Of a DNA stretch of 64,000 bases, positions 53,324 to 63,126 are shown piece after piece; within the stretch, counting starts at the first letter, position 1, and each line of letters begins with the position of its first letter. A program made the translations under genes and the position numbers. The notes beneath the pieces were generated by a model, which did not search any database, was not told where the DNA came from, and saw only the letters and a list, made by a program, of their open reading frames with translations. The stretch covers positions 337,695-401,694 of the forward strand of contig NZ_HG529490.1 in NCBI RefSeq assembly GCF_000308275.2, given 5' to 3'. Source of the DNA: Levyella massiliensis (GTDB taxonomy: Bacteria; Bacillota; Clostridia; Tissierellales; Peptoniphilaceae).

Positions 53324-53740
53324 ATGAAATTAACAACCCGCAGTCGATATGGTTTACGAGCGATGACTTATATTGCCGAACAGGAGAGAGAAGGGCGTCC
53401 GGTTCCTCTCTCTGAAATGGCGGATGCTTTATTGCTGAGTGAATCCTACTTGGAGCAATTGATGCGCTTACTGAAACGCGATCACTTGGTGAAGAGTATA
53501 CGGGGCGCAAAAGGCGGCTATACGACCGCTCGCGACCCGAGAGACATAACCGTTTTGGACATGCTCAATACGCTGGAAGGCAAGTTTTGGCTGGCGGATT
53601 GTGTCAAAGCGGGAGATTGCCCCGGAGGCTTTACCAATTGTCCTACGCGCCTTGTGATCAATCGCATGAACGAGGCCATCTATCGCTCCATTGAAGACCT
53701 GACGTTGGCGGACATGGTGGAGATGTCCCTTGCCGTGTAG
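53324..53740 (+). CDS. Rrf2-family transcriptional regulator
   Basis: 138 aa. Winged helix MKLTTRSRYGLRAMTYIAEQ, SESYLEQLMRLLKR (recognition helix), GAKGGYTTARDP. Three cysteines in CVKAGDCPGGFTNC at ~92-105 resemble the Fe-S ligand set of IscR. It may sense Fe-S status or redox. No Fe-S assembly genes adjoin; it lies between leuS and alaS. RBS TAGGAAAG. Confidence 0.92.
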   Translation: MKLTTRSRYGLRAMTYIAEQEREGRPVPLSEMADALLLSESYLEQLMRLLKRDHLVKSIRGAKGGYTTARDPRDITVLDMLNTLEGKFWLADCVKAGDCPGGFTNCPTRLVINRMNEAIYRSIEDLTLADMVEMSLAV

Positions 53741-53812
53741 TAACCGGACAGAATCGGAATGCAGAACGTGAGCAGAAAAACTGCAGTGAAGGAAGAAAAT
53801 AAGAGGATGACG

Positions 53813-56437
53813 ATGCAATATCTTGGAATGAATGAGTGCCGTTCGAAATATCTGGATTTTTTTGAAGCCCGTGAACATACACGTCTGGTGAGCTTTTCGC
53901 TCATCCCGGAAGGGGACGACAGTCTTCTTCTGATCAATGCGGGTATGGCACCTTTAAAGCCCTATTTCATGGGCGAGAAAAAAATGCCGCATAATCGTGC
54001 TACCAGCTCGCAGCGATGCGTGCGTACGGCGGACATCGACAATGTGGGTAAAACCGCACGGCATGCCACTTTCTTTGAAATGCTCGGCAACTTCTCTTTT
54101 GGCAATTATTTTAAGCCGGAAGCGATCTCTTGGGCGTGGACGTTTTTAACTGAAGAAATCGGCTTAGAACCGGATCGTTTATGGATCACCGTTTTTGAGG
54201 AAGATCAGCAAGCCTATGATATCTGGACGAAAACCATCGGTGTAGCGCCGGATCATGTATTGCGCCTGGGGAAGGAAGATAACTTCTGGGAACTGGAACA
54301 GGGGCCCTGTGGTCCTTGCTCGGAGATTCACTACGATCGCGGTCCCAGCTACGGAGAAGGTACGTCTCCTTTGGATAACGACGATCGCTTCATGGAGATC
54401 TGGAACCTTGTCTTTACGCAATTCGATCGTCAAGCGGACGGCTCTTATGTACCGCTCGATCATCCGAACATTGATACCGGCATGGGTCTGGAGCGTTTGG
54501 CGTTGGTCTGTGAGAACAAGGACAATATTTTCGAGTTGGATGAATTTCAAGGGCTACGCTCGGTGATTCATGACCTTTCCGGTAAACAATACGGTGAAGA
54601 TCCGAAAGCGGATGAATCGTTCCGTGTTATCATCGATCATTCCAAGGCTATTACTTTCTTAGTGTCGGATGGCGTGGTTCCGTCCAATGAAGGACGTGGC
54701 TATGTGCTGCGTCGCCTCTTGCGCCGTGCCGCGCGCTATGGAAAATTACTTGGTATTCAAGGAAAATTCTTGCGCAAGACCATCACGGAAATCATGAAGG
54801 TCTACGGGGCGGAATATCCGGAAATTTTGGAAGGCAAAGAACGTATTTTCACCATTGTGGAGCGCGAAGAAGAAAACTTCCAGCAGACCATTGATCAGGG
54901 GCTGGAGCTCTTAGAGGGTATCATTGCCGAATCCAAAGAGAAGGGGAAGAATGTGCTGGATGGCGAACGCGTATTCCGCCTCTATGATACATTCGGCTTC
55001 CCGATCGATTTAACGCGTGAAATTGCCGCAGAACAAGGACAACAAGTGGATGAAGCGGATTTCCGCAAGCGCATGGAGGAACAGCGTCTGCAGTCTCGTC
55101 AGCGTCGCAAAGAAACGAGCGGCTGGGACACAGAGGAGACCATTCATGCGGAAGATCTGCCTTCTACGGCGTTTACCGGTTACGTTACGCTTGAAGACGA
55201 ATCTGTCATCCTGGCGTTATATCGCGGAACGGAACGCGTCAAGAGCCTCTCGGAAGGCGAAAAGGGCATTGCTATTTTAGATCGTACGCCGTTTTATGCC
55301 GAGGGCGGCGGTCAGGTGGCCGATAAAGGTACGTTAAAAAAGGACGAGGCGGAAGCGGACGTCGAGCAGGTCAAGAAAGATAGAAACGAGATCTTCATGC
55401 ACAGCATTACCGTGCGCAAAGGCACTTTGCACGCCGACGATTGCGTACAAGCTTGTGTAGAGAAGGATCGTCGCGAAGATATCCGACGTAACCATTCTGC
55501 CACCCATTTGTTGAATAAGGCATTACACCTGGTGCTTGGCAATCATATTAATCAAGCCGGCTCTCTAGTCGACCCGGAGCGGTTGCGCTTTGACTTTACG
55601 CACTACGAAGCCATGTCGGCGGAGGAACTGCAAAAAGTCGAAAAAATTGTAAATCGTGCTATTTTCGAATCGTATCCGGTCGAAACTCGGGTATTACCTT
55701 TACAGGAGGCGATGGACGAAGGAGCTATCGGCTTATTTGAAGATAAATATCATGATGAAGTGCGTGTGGTCTCCATGGGGGATTTTTCTAAGGAACTTTG
55801 CGGTGGCACACACGTGGATAACACGGCACAGTTGCAGGCGTTCCATATTCTTTCGGAGCAGGGCGTTTCTTCCGGTGTCAGACGTATTGAAGCCGTGACC
55901 GGTCGTGCCGCTCTTGCCCGCTATAAGGAGGAAGAAGCCGATCGCCAAGCATTGGCAGATCTTCTGAAGGTACCGGCGGAGAATTTATTGCAGCGTATCC
56001 AAACCCTTTTGGATGAGAATAAGACCATGAAGCACGAAATTGAGACTTTCCAGTCGAAAATGGCCAGCGAACTGTCGCAACAGTTGAATGGAAATGTTCA
56101 AAAAATTGCGGGCGTCAGCGTCCTCGGTCAGCGCGTGGACGGTAAATCCATGAACGAATTGAAGGACTTGGCCGATGCCCTCAAGGAACAGTACGACTCC
56201 TATGTAATTGCTCTGGCTGCTGCAACCGACGGCAAAGTGTATTGGGTAGTATCCGTGGCAGAGGATCTCGTCAAAAAAGGATTAAAAGCCGGCGATTTGG
56301 TTAAATCGTTGGCACAAATCACCGGAGGTAACGGCGGCGGTCGCCCGCAGTTTGCTACCGCCGGCGGCAAAACTCCCGCAAAGATTGATGAGGCATTACA
56401 ATCGCTAAGCGGATGGGTGGAAGGTAAATTGTCGTAA
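53813..56437 (+). CDS. alaS: alanyl-tRNA synthetase
   Basis: 874 aa if started at ATG 53813, which has AAGAGG 6 bases upstream and gives the usual MQYLGMNECRSKYLDFF start; 53807 is an alternative, and 53759 would add 18 atypical residues. Class II core (RCVRTADIDNVGKTARHATF, GPCGPCSEIHYDRG), editing domain with HxxxH in HSATHLLNKALH and CGGTHVDNT, then the C-Ala/DHHA1 domain ending ITGGNGGGRPQFATAGGK. Confidence 0.95.
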   Translation: MQYLGMNECRSKYLDFFEAREHTRLVSFSLIPEGDDSLLLINAGMAPLKPYFMGEKKMPHNRATSSQRCVRTADIDNVGKTARHATFFEMLGNFSFGNYFKPEAISWAWTFLTEEIGLEPDRLWITVFEEDQQAYDIWTKTIGVAPDHVLRLGKEDNFWELEQGPCGPCSEIHYDRGPSYGEGTSPLDNDDRFMEIWNLVFTQFDRQADGSYVPLDHPNIDTGMGLERLALVCENKDNIFELDEFQGLRSVIHDLSGKQYGEDPKADESFRVIIDHSKAITFLVSDGVVPSNEGRGYVLRRLLRRAARYGKLLGIQGKFLRKTITEIMKVYGAEYPEILEGKERIFTIVEREEENFQQTIDQGLELLEGIIAESKEKGKNVLDGERVFRLYDTFGFPIDLTREIAAEQGQQVDEADFRKRMEEQRLQSRQRRKETSGWDTEETIHAEDLPSTAFTGYVTLEDESVILALYRGTERVKSLSEGEKGIAILDRTPFYAEGGGQVADKGTLKKDEAEADVEQVKKDRNEIFMHSITVRKGTLHADDCVQACVEKDRREDIRRNHSATHLLNKALHLVLGNHINQAGSLVDPERLRFDFTHYEAMSAEELQKVEKIVNRAIFESYPVETRVLPLQEAMDEGAIGLFEDKYHDEVRVVSMGDFSKELCGGTHVDNTAQLQAFHILSEQGVSSGVRRIEAVTGRAALARYKEEEADRQALADLLKVPAENLLQRIQTLLDENKTMKHEIETFQSKMASELSQQLNGNVQKIAGVSVLGQRVDGKSMNELKDLADALKEQYDSYVIALAAATDGKVYWVVSVAEDLVKKGLKAGDLVKSLAQITGGNGGGRPQFATAGGKTPAKIDEALQSLSGWVEGKLS

Positions 56438-56459
56438 CCACACTGGTTAGGAGGCAGAG

Positions 56460-56744
56460 ATGTCGAAAGATTTCAGCGAAACAATGCTTTTCACGCCGAT
56501 TGAAGAACGGCACAACATGGAAGAAATTTTGGCAAGTGTGTATGCCTCATTGAAAGAAAAGGGATATGCACCGGAAAACCAGATTATCGGTTATATTCTC
56601 TCCGGCGATCCGACATACATTACAAGCTTTAATGGTGCCCGCAAACTGATTCGTCAGATTGATCGGGATGAACTGCTCGAGGCGCTTTTAACCTATTATT
56701 TGAAAGGGCATCGCATTCCGTCAGAGGACGGAAAGGAAGATTGA
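56460..56744 (+). CDS. IreB family protein (UPF0297)
   Basis: 94 aa. Characteristic GYILSGDPTYITSFNGARKL and IRQIDRDELLEALLTYYL. In Enterococcus IreB is phosphorylated by the PASTA kinase IreK and affects cephalosporin resistance; in Bacillus it is YrzL. The order alaS-ireB-ruvX-DUF1292 is conserved in Bacillota. RBS AGGAGG. Confidence 0.95.
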   Translation: MSKDFSETMLFTPIEERHNMEEILASVYASLKEKGYAPENQIIGYILSGDPTYITSFNGARKLIRQIDRDELLEALLTYYLKGHRIPSEDGKED

Positions 56745-56781
56745 GGAATCGTCGGCCTTGTACGAACGTTTCGGAGGGAAT

Positions 56782-57201
56782 ATGAGTCGCGCAATGGGAT
56801 TGGATGTCGGAACAAAAACCATCGGGATTGCTTTCAGTGACCCCACCTATCTTATTGCGCAGGCTCATAGTACTCTCAAGCGCACGCAATTGTCGCAAGA
56901 CTTAGCGGCGGTGGAACGCTTGATACAAGAACAGGATGTTCGTGAAATTGTGATCGGCTTGCCAAAGCACATGAACAATCAGTTGAGTGATTCGGCACGC
57001 CGAGCACAGAGTTTTGGGGCGGAACTGCGGAAAAAAGGGTATTCCATAGAATATCAAGACGAGAGATTGAGCACGAAATCGGCCTCACAGGTGTTAATGA
57101 AAACCGGTGTGCGCCGTGAAAATCGTAAGAAACATGTAGACGCCGTTGCCGCAACGTTTATATTGCAGCAGTGGCTGGACAGACGGAGTAAACAACAATG
57201 A
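56782..57201 (+). CDS. ruvX: YqgF/RuvX-type RNase H fold resolvase
   Basis: 139 aa from ATG 56782 (GGAGGG upstream); eight in-frame codons upstream are not needed. MGLDVGTKTIGIAFSD supplies the first acidic residue, then EIVIGLPKHM, DERLSTKSA and HVDAVAATFILQQWLD. Proposed Holliday junction resolvase, also implicated in 16S rRNA 5' processing. Overlaps the next gene by 4 nt. Confidence 0.94.
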   Translation: MSRAMGLDVGTKTIGIAFSDPTYLIAQAHSTLKRTQLSQDLAAVERLIQEQDVREIVIGLPKHMNNQLSDSARRAQSFGAELRKKGYSIEYQDERLSTKSASQVLMKTGVRRENRKKHVDAVAATFILQQWLDRRSKQQ

Positions 57202-57458
57202 CCGGTGAACAGATTGTATTACATGATGGTGAAAAAGAAGTGCCAATGACATTGCTGGCTACGTTTCGCCTGAATGATCAAGATTATTGCTTAATGGAAG
57301 ACGTCGATGACGGCTCTTCCTTCTTTTTGCGCTATTTTACCGACAAAGATGAGGTGGTCTTTGCGGCCTTGGAATCCGAAGAAGAACTCGATGAGGTGAT
57401 GGAAGCCTACGAGGATTTAATGATAGAAAAAGAACAGGAAAGGAAGGATCAGGTTTGA
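57198..57458 (+). CDS. DUF1292 family protein
   Basis: 86 aa, acidic. FRLNDQDYCLMEDVDDGSSF and EEELDEVMEAYEDLM match the YrzB-like DUF1292 family. Function unknown; conserved next to ruvX and ireB. Overlaps ruvX and rnjA by 4 nt each, so translation of the three is coupled. Confidence 0.92.
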   Translation: MTGEQIVLHDGEKEVPMTLLATFRLNDQDYCLMEDVDDGSSFFLRYFTDKDEVVFAALESEEELDEVMEAYEDLMIEKEQERKDQV

Positions 57459-59155
57459 AAACAAAATCGAATATAAAGAGGCTTCGAGTGATTCCACTCG
57501 GCGGTCTTCGCGAGATCGGAAAGAATATGGCGGTCGTCGAATACGGCAATGATATGATTGTGATCGACGCAGGGCTGACTTTTCCGGATGAGGACATGCC
57601 CGGTGTGGATACGGTGATCCCGGATATTTCTTACTTGGAAAAGAACAAGGAGAAGTTGCGCGGCATTCTTTTGACCCACGGGCATGAGGACCACTACGGC
57701 GCGGTGCCGTATGTCTTGAAGAAATTGCCTACGAATGTGTATTGTACGAGATTGACAGGTGGATTGCTGGAGAATAAATTCAAAGAACACGGCTTAAACC
57801 CCTCCTGCATTAAATATGTGAAAGCTGGCGATGTTTTGCGTCTGGGCGAATTGGATTGCGAATTCATTCGTGTGGCGCACAGCATCCCCGATGCTTGTGC
57901 CATTGCCGTGCACAATCCGGTAGGTACCATTCTTTTTACCGGCGATTTTAAATTTGATTTTACGCCCATTGACCACGAACCCACAGATATCCATCGTCTT
58001 GCCGAACTGGGCGAGGAAGGGGTTCTGGCCCTTTATAGCGATTCCACCAATGTGGAACGACCGGGCTATACCTTGAGTGAACGTAGCGTCGGAGAAACCT
58101 TCCGCGGCATTTTTAGGAACACGACGGGACGTTTGATTGTAGCTACCTTTGCTTCGAATTTACATCGTGTTCAGCAAATTATTGATGCGGCAGAAGCGAA
58201 TAAACGCAAAGTCGCTTTATCCGGCCGTTCCATGTTAAACAACGTGGCCGTCGCGAGTGCGTTGGGCTATCTGAGAGTGCAAAGCAAAACGCTTATTGAT
58301 ATTAAAGATGTCAACAAATACAAACCCGACGAAGTATGCCTTCTGATCACAGGATCACAGGGCGAACCCATGAGTGCGCTGTCACGCATGGCCAACGGCT
58401 CCCATCGCCAGATTGAGGTAGGACCGGACGATACCATTATTCTGTCCGCTTCCATGATTCCCGGCAATGAAAAGGGCATCGGTGATATGATTAACCAGCT
58501 GATGCTGCGCGGATGTAAAGTGATTTATTCCTCGCTGCAAAACGTCCACGTTTCCGGGCATGCTTGCCAGGAAGAAATCAAACTCATGCATTCTCTGGTA
58601 CAGGAACAATACTTCATTCCCGCCCACGGCGAACCGCGCATGATGCTGACGCATAAAAAATTGGCGCTGGATCTGGGCATGGATGAAGAACATGTTTTAA
58701 TGGCAGAGAACGGCAGCGTGATTGAATTTAATCGTGTGGGTAATGCCGTCGTGGCTAATATGGATGAAAAAGTACAGGCCGGTAAGATTCTAATCGACGG
58801 GCTGGGCATCGGTGATGTCGGTTCTGTGGTGCTTAATGACCGCAAGCGTCTATCCGATGACGGCATGATCGCCTTGGTTGTGACCGTGGATCGCAAGACA
58901 CGCAAGATGGTCGCCGGCCCGGAAGTGATTTCTCGCGGCTTCATTTATATGAAGGATAATGTTGATTTGATCGAAGAAATGAAAGGCATCGTGTCGCAGA
59001 TTTTCCGCGATGCGCAGAAACGAAACATTACCGATTGGGCTTTCCTGAAATCGCGCATTCGTGAAGAAGTCAAGAGCTATGTATACAAAGAGATTCAGCG
59101 TAATCCGATGATTCTCACCATCATTATGGAAACGGATGGGCATGATGAGGCCTGA
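57455..59155 (+). CDS. rnj: ribonuclease J
   Basis: 566 aa, TTG start inside the preceding stop codon (TTGA). Metallo-beta-lactamase domain with THGHEDHYGAVPYVL (zinc ligands from His75), GDFKFDFTP, the beta-CASP domain (SDSTNVERPGYT, GRSMLNN, TGSQGEPMSAL) and FIPAHGEPRMM. 5'-3' exonuclease and endonuclease for mRNA decay and rRNA maturation. Only one rnj gene is in this window, so J1 versus J2 cannot be decided. Confidence 0.95.
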   Translation: MKTKSNIKRLRVIPLGGLREIGKNMAVVEYGNDMIVIDAGLTFPDEDMPGVDTVIPDISYLEKNKEKLRGILLTHGHEDHYGAVPYVLKKLPTNVYCTRLTGGLLENKFKEHGLNPSCIKYVKAGDVLRLGELDCEFIRVAHSIPDACAIAVHNPVGTILFTGDFKFDFTPIDHEPTDIHRLAELGEEGVLALYSDSTNVERPGYTLSERSVGETFRGIFRNTTGRLIVATFASNLHRVQQIIDAAEANKRKVALSGRSMLNNVAVASALGYLRVQSKTLIDIKDVNKYKPDEVCLLITGSQGEPMSALSRMANGSHRQIEVGPDDTIILSASMIPGNEKGIGDMINQLMLRGCKVIYSSLQNVHVSGHACQEEIKLMHSLVQEQYFIPAHGEPRMMLTHKKLALDLGMDEEHVLMAENGSVIEFNRVGNAVVANMDEKVQAGKILIDGLGIGDVGSVVLNDRKRLSDDGMIALVVTVDRKTRKMVAGPEVISRGFIYMKDNVDLIEEMKGIVSQIFRDAQKRNITDWAFLKSRIREEVKSYVYKEIQRNPMILTIIMETDGHDEA

Positions 59156-60377
59156 TCGGCCGGTAGAACTGCTGGCGCCAGCAGGCGATATGGAAAAATT
59201 AAAAGCGGCCCTACATTTCGGCGCCGATGCAGTCTATCTTGCCGGCGAACGCTTCGGACTGCGCACGGCATCCAAAAATTTCGGCCCGGAAGCCATCCAA
59301 GAAGCGGTGACCTTGGCCCATGCGAAGGGCGCCAAAGTATATGTCACCATGAATATCATTGCTCATAATGACGACTTTGACGGTTTGGTGGAGATGGCCA
59401 AATCGTTGGAAGCGATGGGCGTGGACGCGGTGATTGTTTCCGATCCCGGCGTTTTTCAGGTCATTCGGGAATCCACAAAGCTTGCCATTCATATTTCCAC
59501 ACAGGCAAGCCTCATGAATGCACGCACCGTGCAATTTTGGGGGGATCAGGGCGCAGAACGGGTGGTCTTGGCGCGAGAATTGTCTTTACAGGAGATTGGC
59601 GCCATTCGTCAGGCGATTGATCCATCGTTGGAACTGGAAGCCTTTGTACATGGCGCCATGTGCATATCGATATCGGGACGTTGTTTACTTTCCAATTATA
59701 TGACCGGTCGTGATGCGAACCGTGGCGATTGTGCACAGGCTTGTCGCTGGAAGTATGCGCTGATGGAACAGACGCGACCCGGTGAATATTTTCCCATTGA
59801 AGAAGATGAGAACGGCACCTTCATCATGAACTCCAAGGATCTGTGCCTTTTGCCGTATCTGCCGGAATTGATGGATAACGGCGTATCCAGCCTTAAAATC
59901 GAAGGGCGCGTCAAGAGCGCATACTATGTGGCGACCATTGTGCATGCCTATCGGCGCGCGTTAGACGCCATCGCCGAGGGAAACTGGAATGACGCTGTGA
60001 TCGACGACTGTATGAAGGAAATTTCGAAAACAAGCCATCGTGCGTTTACGACGGGCTTTTTGCGTGGTAATCCCGGTGCAGAGGGGCAGAATTATGCCTC
60101 CACTTCCTATATTCAGGATTACGATTTTGTAGGCGTTGTAAAAGCCGTTCATCCGGATACCGAGACGATGGAGGTCGAGGTGCGAAATGCATTTTCTCTT
60201 GGAGATGCGTTGGAACTCATGCGTGCCAAGGGGGATTTTCTCAACTGGTCGCCGACGACGATAGTAACGACGGACGGTGAAAGAGTTGATAGGGCAAAGA
60301 CGCCTAAGACCATTGTTACAGTGAATCTCCCGGGCCCTTGTGAAGCTGGAGACATGCTGCGAAGGAAGAAATGCTGA
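59136..60377 (+). CDS. peptidase U32 family protein
   Basis: 413 aa. VELLAPAGDMEKLKAALHFG, GADAVYLAGERFGLR, and the U32 signature EAFVHGAMCISISGRCLLSN with the Cys cluster GDCAQACRWKY (Fe-S-type cysteines). Such proteins (RlhA/TrhP/YrrO-like) are now linked to RNA hydroxylation or to collagenase-like activity; TrhP-type tRNA U34 hydroxylation is plausible given the length and Cys set. Start 59136 overlaps rnj by 20 nt; ATGs at 59142 and 59145 are alternatives. Confidence 0.9.
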   Translation: MGMMRPDRPVELLAPAGDMEKLKAALHFGADAVYLAGERFGLRTASKNFGPEAIQEAVTLAHAKGAKVYVTMNIIAHNDDFDGLVEMAKSLEAMGVDAVIVSDPGVFQVIRESTKLAIHISTQASLMNARTVQFWGDQGAERVVLARELSLQEIGAIRQAIDPSLELEAFVHGAMCISISGRCLLSNYMTGRDANRGDCAQACRWKYALMEQTRPGEYFPIEEDENGTFIMNSKDLCLLPYLPELMDNGVSSLKIEGRVKSAYYVATIVHAYRRALDAIAEGNWNDAVIDDCMKEISKTSHRAFTTGFLRGNPGAEGQNYASTSYIQDYDFVGVVKAVHPDTETMEVEVRNAFSLGDALELMRAKGDFLNWSPTTIVTTDGERVDRAKTPKTIVTVNLPGPCEAGDMLRRKKC

Positions 60378-60405
60378 CGCCGCTTTGCTTGAAACAATTG
60401 TCCCG

Positions 60406-62178
60406 CTAAGCTTCGTTTTCGTTCTTCTCCGTCACGCGAAAGAAGTCGGGTGTGGCTTGGGGATTCATGGTTAGGGTTTGGAATTCCTTGTAGTAGACCA
60501 TGCCTGGTTTCGCCCCTTTCGCTTTGTACACGTGTTTCTTTTGTGTGAAATCAATATCCACGGCATTTTCCTGCGCCTGGGAGGAATATTTGGCGGCAAG
60601 CCATGCGGCAGCCTGTATATCCTCTTGTGACGGTTCGTTTCCGCCGCAGCGCAGGATCACATGTGCGCCGGGCACCGTTTTCGCATGGAAGAAATAGTCC
60701 TCTTTATCGGCAACTTTCAATGTCAAACGATCATTTTGAAAATTATTTCGGCCCACGAGAATGATCAATCCGTTGCGTGTCGTATACTCACGCGGCGGCA
60801 GGGGCGTCGAACGGTTTGCCTTTTTATGGCGCTTTTTGCGCGGCAACAAACCTTCTCGTTCAAATTCTTCCCATACTTCATTGAGCGATCCGCTGTCTTC
60901 AGTTTGCTCCAGCATTTCTCCAAGCTGTTCTAAATATTGAATTTCTCCTTGTAACTGCGGGATGCTCTTTAATAAAATCTTATGTGCGGTGTTGAGCTTT
61001 GAAAAATGCTTGTATTTAGCGTCCATATTTTCATGGCCTGTTTTTTTGGGATCCAGGGGAATGGAACGCTTTGTATTGTCGTGGAAAAAGTCATCCACCA
61101 CAATTTCTGTTTGCCCTTTTTGTACGGTGTGCGCATAAGCGGCAAGCAAATCCGCTTCTTCCTTAATTGTTTGACGATTTTCGGTTTCCGCCTCGTCCTT
61201 TTTGAGATTTTCAAGCTTTCGATTTTTCTTCTCCAGAATCTCTGCCAGGCGATGGCGCAAGTGATCCTTTTTCTGACCGAATCCATCGTCACGAGCGGTT
61301 TCTACGGTTTGAAGGTCTATCATCGCACTGATGGAATCGGATTCTTTTTCCGGCGCGCCATAATGCGTCAAAGCAAAGGGGTAGGCTTGCAGCTTGGGAG
61401 AGCGATACAGCGCGGGATGATAAGTATCTGTGCGCAAGGCTTCAGTCCATGCACAAAGTTCGGCATCCAACGCTTGGATTTGGTCCGCTGTGAGCTGACC
61501 AATGGGCATAGCGGGATCGACATCAGCGCGGACACAAAGCTCCGTTGAAGCCAATGGCGAAAAACCTGTCAACGAGCCGTAGAAAATCTTCTTAACGGTC
61601 ATGCCACCGTGTTCCGTTTCTTGTGCCTTTGCTACGAGCTCTGACACCGAAGGGTGATCCGCCAAAACTTCCTGTTTATCGGCAGGGAAGACTTCATAGC
61701 GTTTCCCCGGGTAGATTTGGCGCACGCGACTCATATCGTGAGAGACCCGTCGCACCGCTTCCACCACCTTTTCATTTTGATCTACCAAAATCAGATTGGA
61801 ATGGCGCCCCATAATTTCCAGGATTAACTTTTTTATGACCGTATCACCCAGCTCGTTATGCGTTTCAAAGCGCAGGGCAACCGTACGGTCCAAGCCGACC
61901 TGATCGATGCCGATCAGCTTTCCCTGGCCCAGATGTTTGCGCAAGAGCATGACAAAGTCTGGAGGCGTCAGCGGGTTGGTATATTTCTTTTCGGTTAAAT
62001 GTATGCGGCCGCTCGAGGAATCGCAGGATAAATAGAGTAATTGATTCATCCCGTGCGCATAAAACGACATGGTGATTTGCGAAGGGCCGATTTGATTGAT
62101 TTTTTTTATGTGACCGTTCAAGAGCTTCGCTTTGAGCTCCGCTACGACCGCATGCAGGGTAATTCCGTCAAAAGTCAT
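60406..62178 (-). CDS. rqcH: RqcH, NFACT-family ribosome quality control factor
   Basis: 590 aa from ATG 62178 (AAGGAAGAC upstream); 32 in-frame codons upstream have no support. NFACT-N (MTFDGITLHAVVAELKAKLL), helix-hairpin-helix region, long coiled coil (~270-430, RHRLAEILEKKNRKLENLKK), and NFACT-R/DUF814 with HAKTVPGAHVILR. It recruits tRNA-Ala to stalled 50S subunits and makes alanine tails with RqcP. Previously annotated as fibronectin-binding protein. Confidence 0.94.
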   Translation of the reverse strand: MTFDGITLHAVVAELKAKLLNGHIKKINQIGPSQITMSFYAHGMNQLLYLSCDSSSGRIHLTEKKYTNPLTPPDFVMLLRKHLGQGKLIGIDQVGLDRTVALRFETHNELGDTVIKKLILEIMGRHSNLILVDQNEKVVEAVRRVSHDMSRVRQIYPGKRYEVFPADKQEVLADHPSVSELVAKAQETEHGGMTVKKIFYGSLTGFSPLASTELCVRADVDPAMPIGQLTADQIQALDAELCAWTEALRTDTYHPALYRSPKLQAYPFALTHYGAPEKESDSISAMIDLQTVETARDDGFGQKKDHLRHRLAEILEKKNRKLENLKKDEAETENRQTIKEEADLLAAYAHTVQKGQTEIVVDDFFHDNTKRSIPLDPKKTGHENMDAKYKHFSKLNTAHKILLKSIPQLQGEIQYLEQLGEMLEQTEDSGSLNEVWEEFEREGLLPRKKRHKKANRSTPLPPREYTTRNGLIILVGRNNFQNDRLTLKVADKEDYFFHAKTVPGAHVILRCGGNEPSQEDIQAAAWLAAKYSSQAQENAVDIDFTQKKHVYKAKGAKPGMVYYKEFQTLTMNPQATPDFFRVTEKNENEA

Positions 62179-62199
62179 GGTGTCTTCCTTTCTTAGGAT

Positions 62200-62208
62200 A
62201 TTATACCA
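62200..62208 (-). promoter_or_regulatory. extended -10 of rqcH
   Basis: Minus strand TGGTATAAT: TG plus a perfect TATAAT (62205-62200), 22 bases before the start codon. Confidence 0.65.
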
Positions 62209-62260
62209 TCCGTTTCTAATGACTCCGGAAAAGAAAATATGACATTGTTGTCTTATTTTC

Positions 62261-62290
62261 TTGGCGATGTACACGAAAGTTCGTTACACT
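62261..62290 (+). promoter_or_regulatory. promoter of gmk operon
   Basis: TTGGCG (62261-62266), 18-bp spacer, TACACT (62285-62290), 26 bases before the gmk start. Confidence 0.55.
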
Positions 62291-62315
62291 TAAGGCAAGA
62301 AATAAAGGAGGAGAC

Positions 62316-62927
62316 ATGCGACGCCAAGGACATTTGATTATCATTTCCGGTCCTTCCGGAGTGGGGAAGGGCACGGTCTGCGAAGCACTCAAAAAGATGC
62401 GTCCGGATCTGAAGGTCAGTATTTCCGCAACCACGCGTAAGAAGAGGCCGATGGAAAAGGACGGGGAGAACTACTTCTTTTATACCAAAGAAGAGTTTAA
62501 CGCACTGATTGATGAAGGCGCCTTGTTGGAATTTGCACAGGTGCATGGCAATTATTACGGCACACCGAAAGCCTATGTCATGGAGCAATTGGAACAAGGG
62601 GAAGATGTTATTTTAGAGATTGACGTGCAAGGCGCCATGCAGGTCAAACAAAATATGCCCGGCGGTGTTTTCATTTTCCTGTTGCCGCCGCATCGCGATG
62701 ATCTCGAGGCACGCATTCGTAAACGCGGCAGTGAAGATGAGGACAGCATCCATCTGCGTTTGTTTAATGCAAAGAAAGAAATATCCATGCTGCATGACTA
62801 TGATTTTGCCGTGGTCAACGACGAAGTTTCACGTTGTGCCGAAATGGTATCGCACATTATCGATGCCGAGAATCATCGCATCGATGCCAAATTGATTGAA
62901 AATTATTGGGAGGAATTTCATGATTAA
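62316..62927 (+). CDS. gmk: guanylate kinase
   Basis: 203 aa. P-loop IISGPSGVGKGTV, GMP-binding TTRKKRPMEKDGENYFF, lid region LRLFNAKKEI. It phosphorylates GMP to GDP. RBS AAAGGAGGAG. Followed by rpoZ and coaBC in the conserved Bacillota order gmk-rpoZ-coaBC. Confidence 0.97.
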   Translation: MRRQGHLIIISGPSGVGKGTVCEALKKMRPDLKVSISATTRKKRPMEKDGENYFFYTKEEFNALIDEGALLEFAQVHGNYYGTPKAYVMEQLEQGEDVILEIDVQGAMQVKQNMPGGVFIFLLPPHRDDLEARIRKRGSEDEDSIHLRLFNAKKEISMLHDYDFAVVNDEVSRCAEMVSHIIDAENHRIDAKLIENYWEEFHD

Positions 62928-63126
62928 TCCATCATTTCAAGAATTGAACGAAATCAGTCCGAGCCGCTATGACGTCTGCGTCATGGTGATGAAACGGGCA
63001 CGTCTGTTAACGGACGGATCGAAGCCGTTAGTGGACAGTAAAGGCGAAAAACCGGTTACGGTGGCGCTGGATGAAATTATGCAGCACCGTGTGACCAAGG
63101 TGGATCAGGAATCCGTGGAGGAATAA
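62920..63126 (+). CDS. rpoZ: RNA polymerase omega subunit
   Basis: 68 aa from ATG 62920 (GGGAGGAA upstream), overlapping gmk by 8 nt. ISPSRYDVCVMVMKRARLL is the omega core that clamps the beta' subunit; VTVALDEIMQHRV follows. The next gene starts directly after its stop codon. Confidence 0.93.
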   Translation: MINPSFQELNEISPSRYDVCVMVMKRARLLTDGSKPLVDSKGEKPVTVALDEIMQHRVTKVDQESVEE

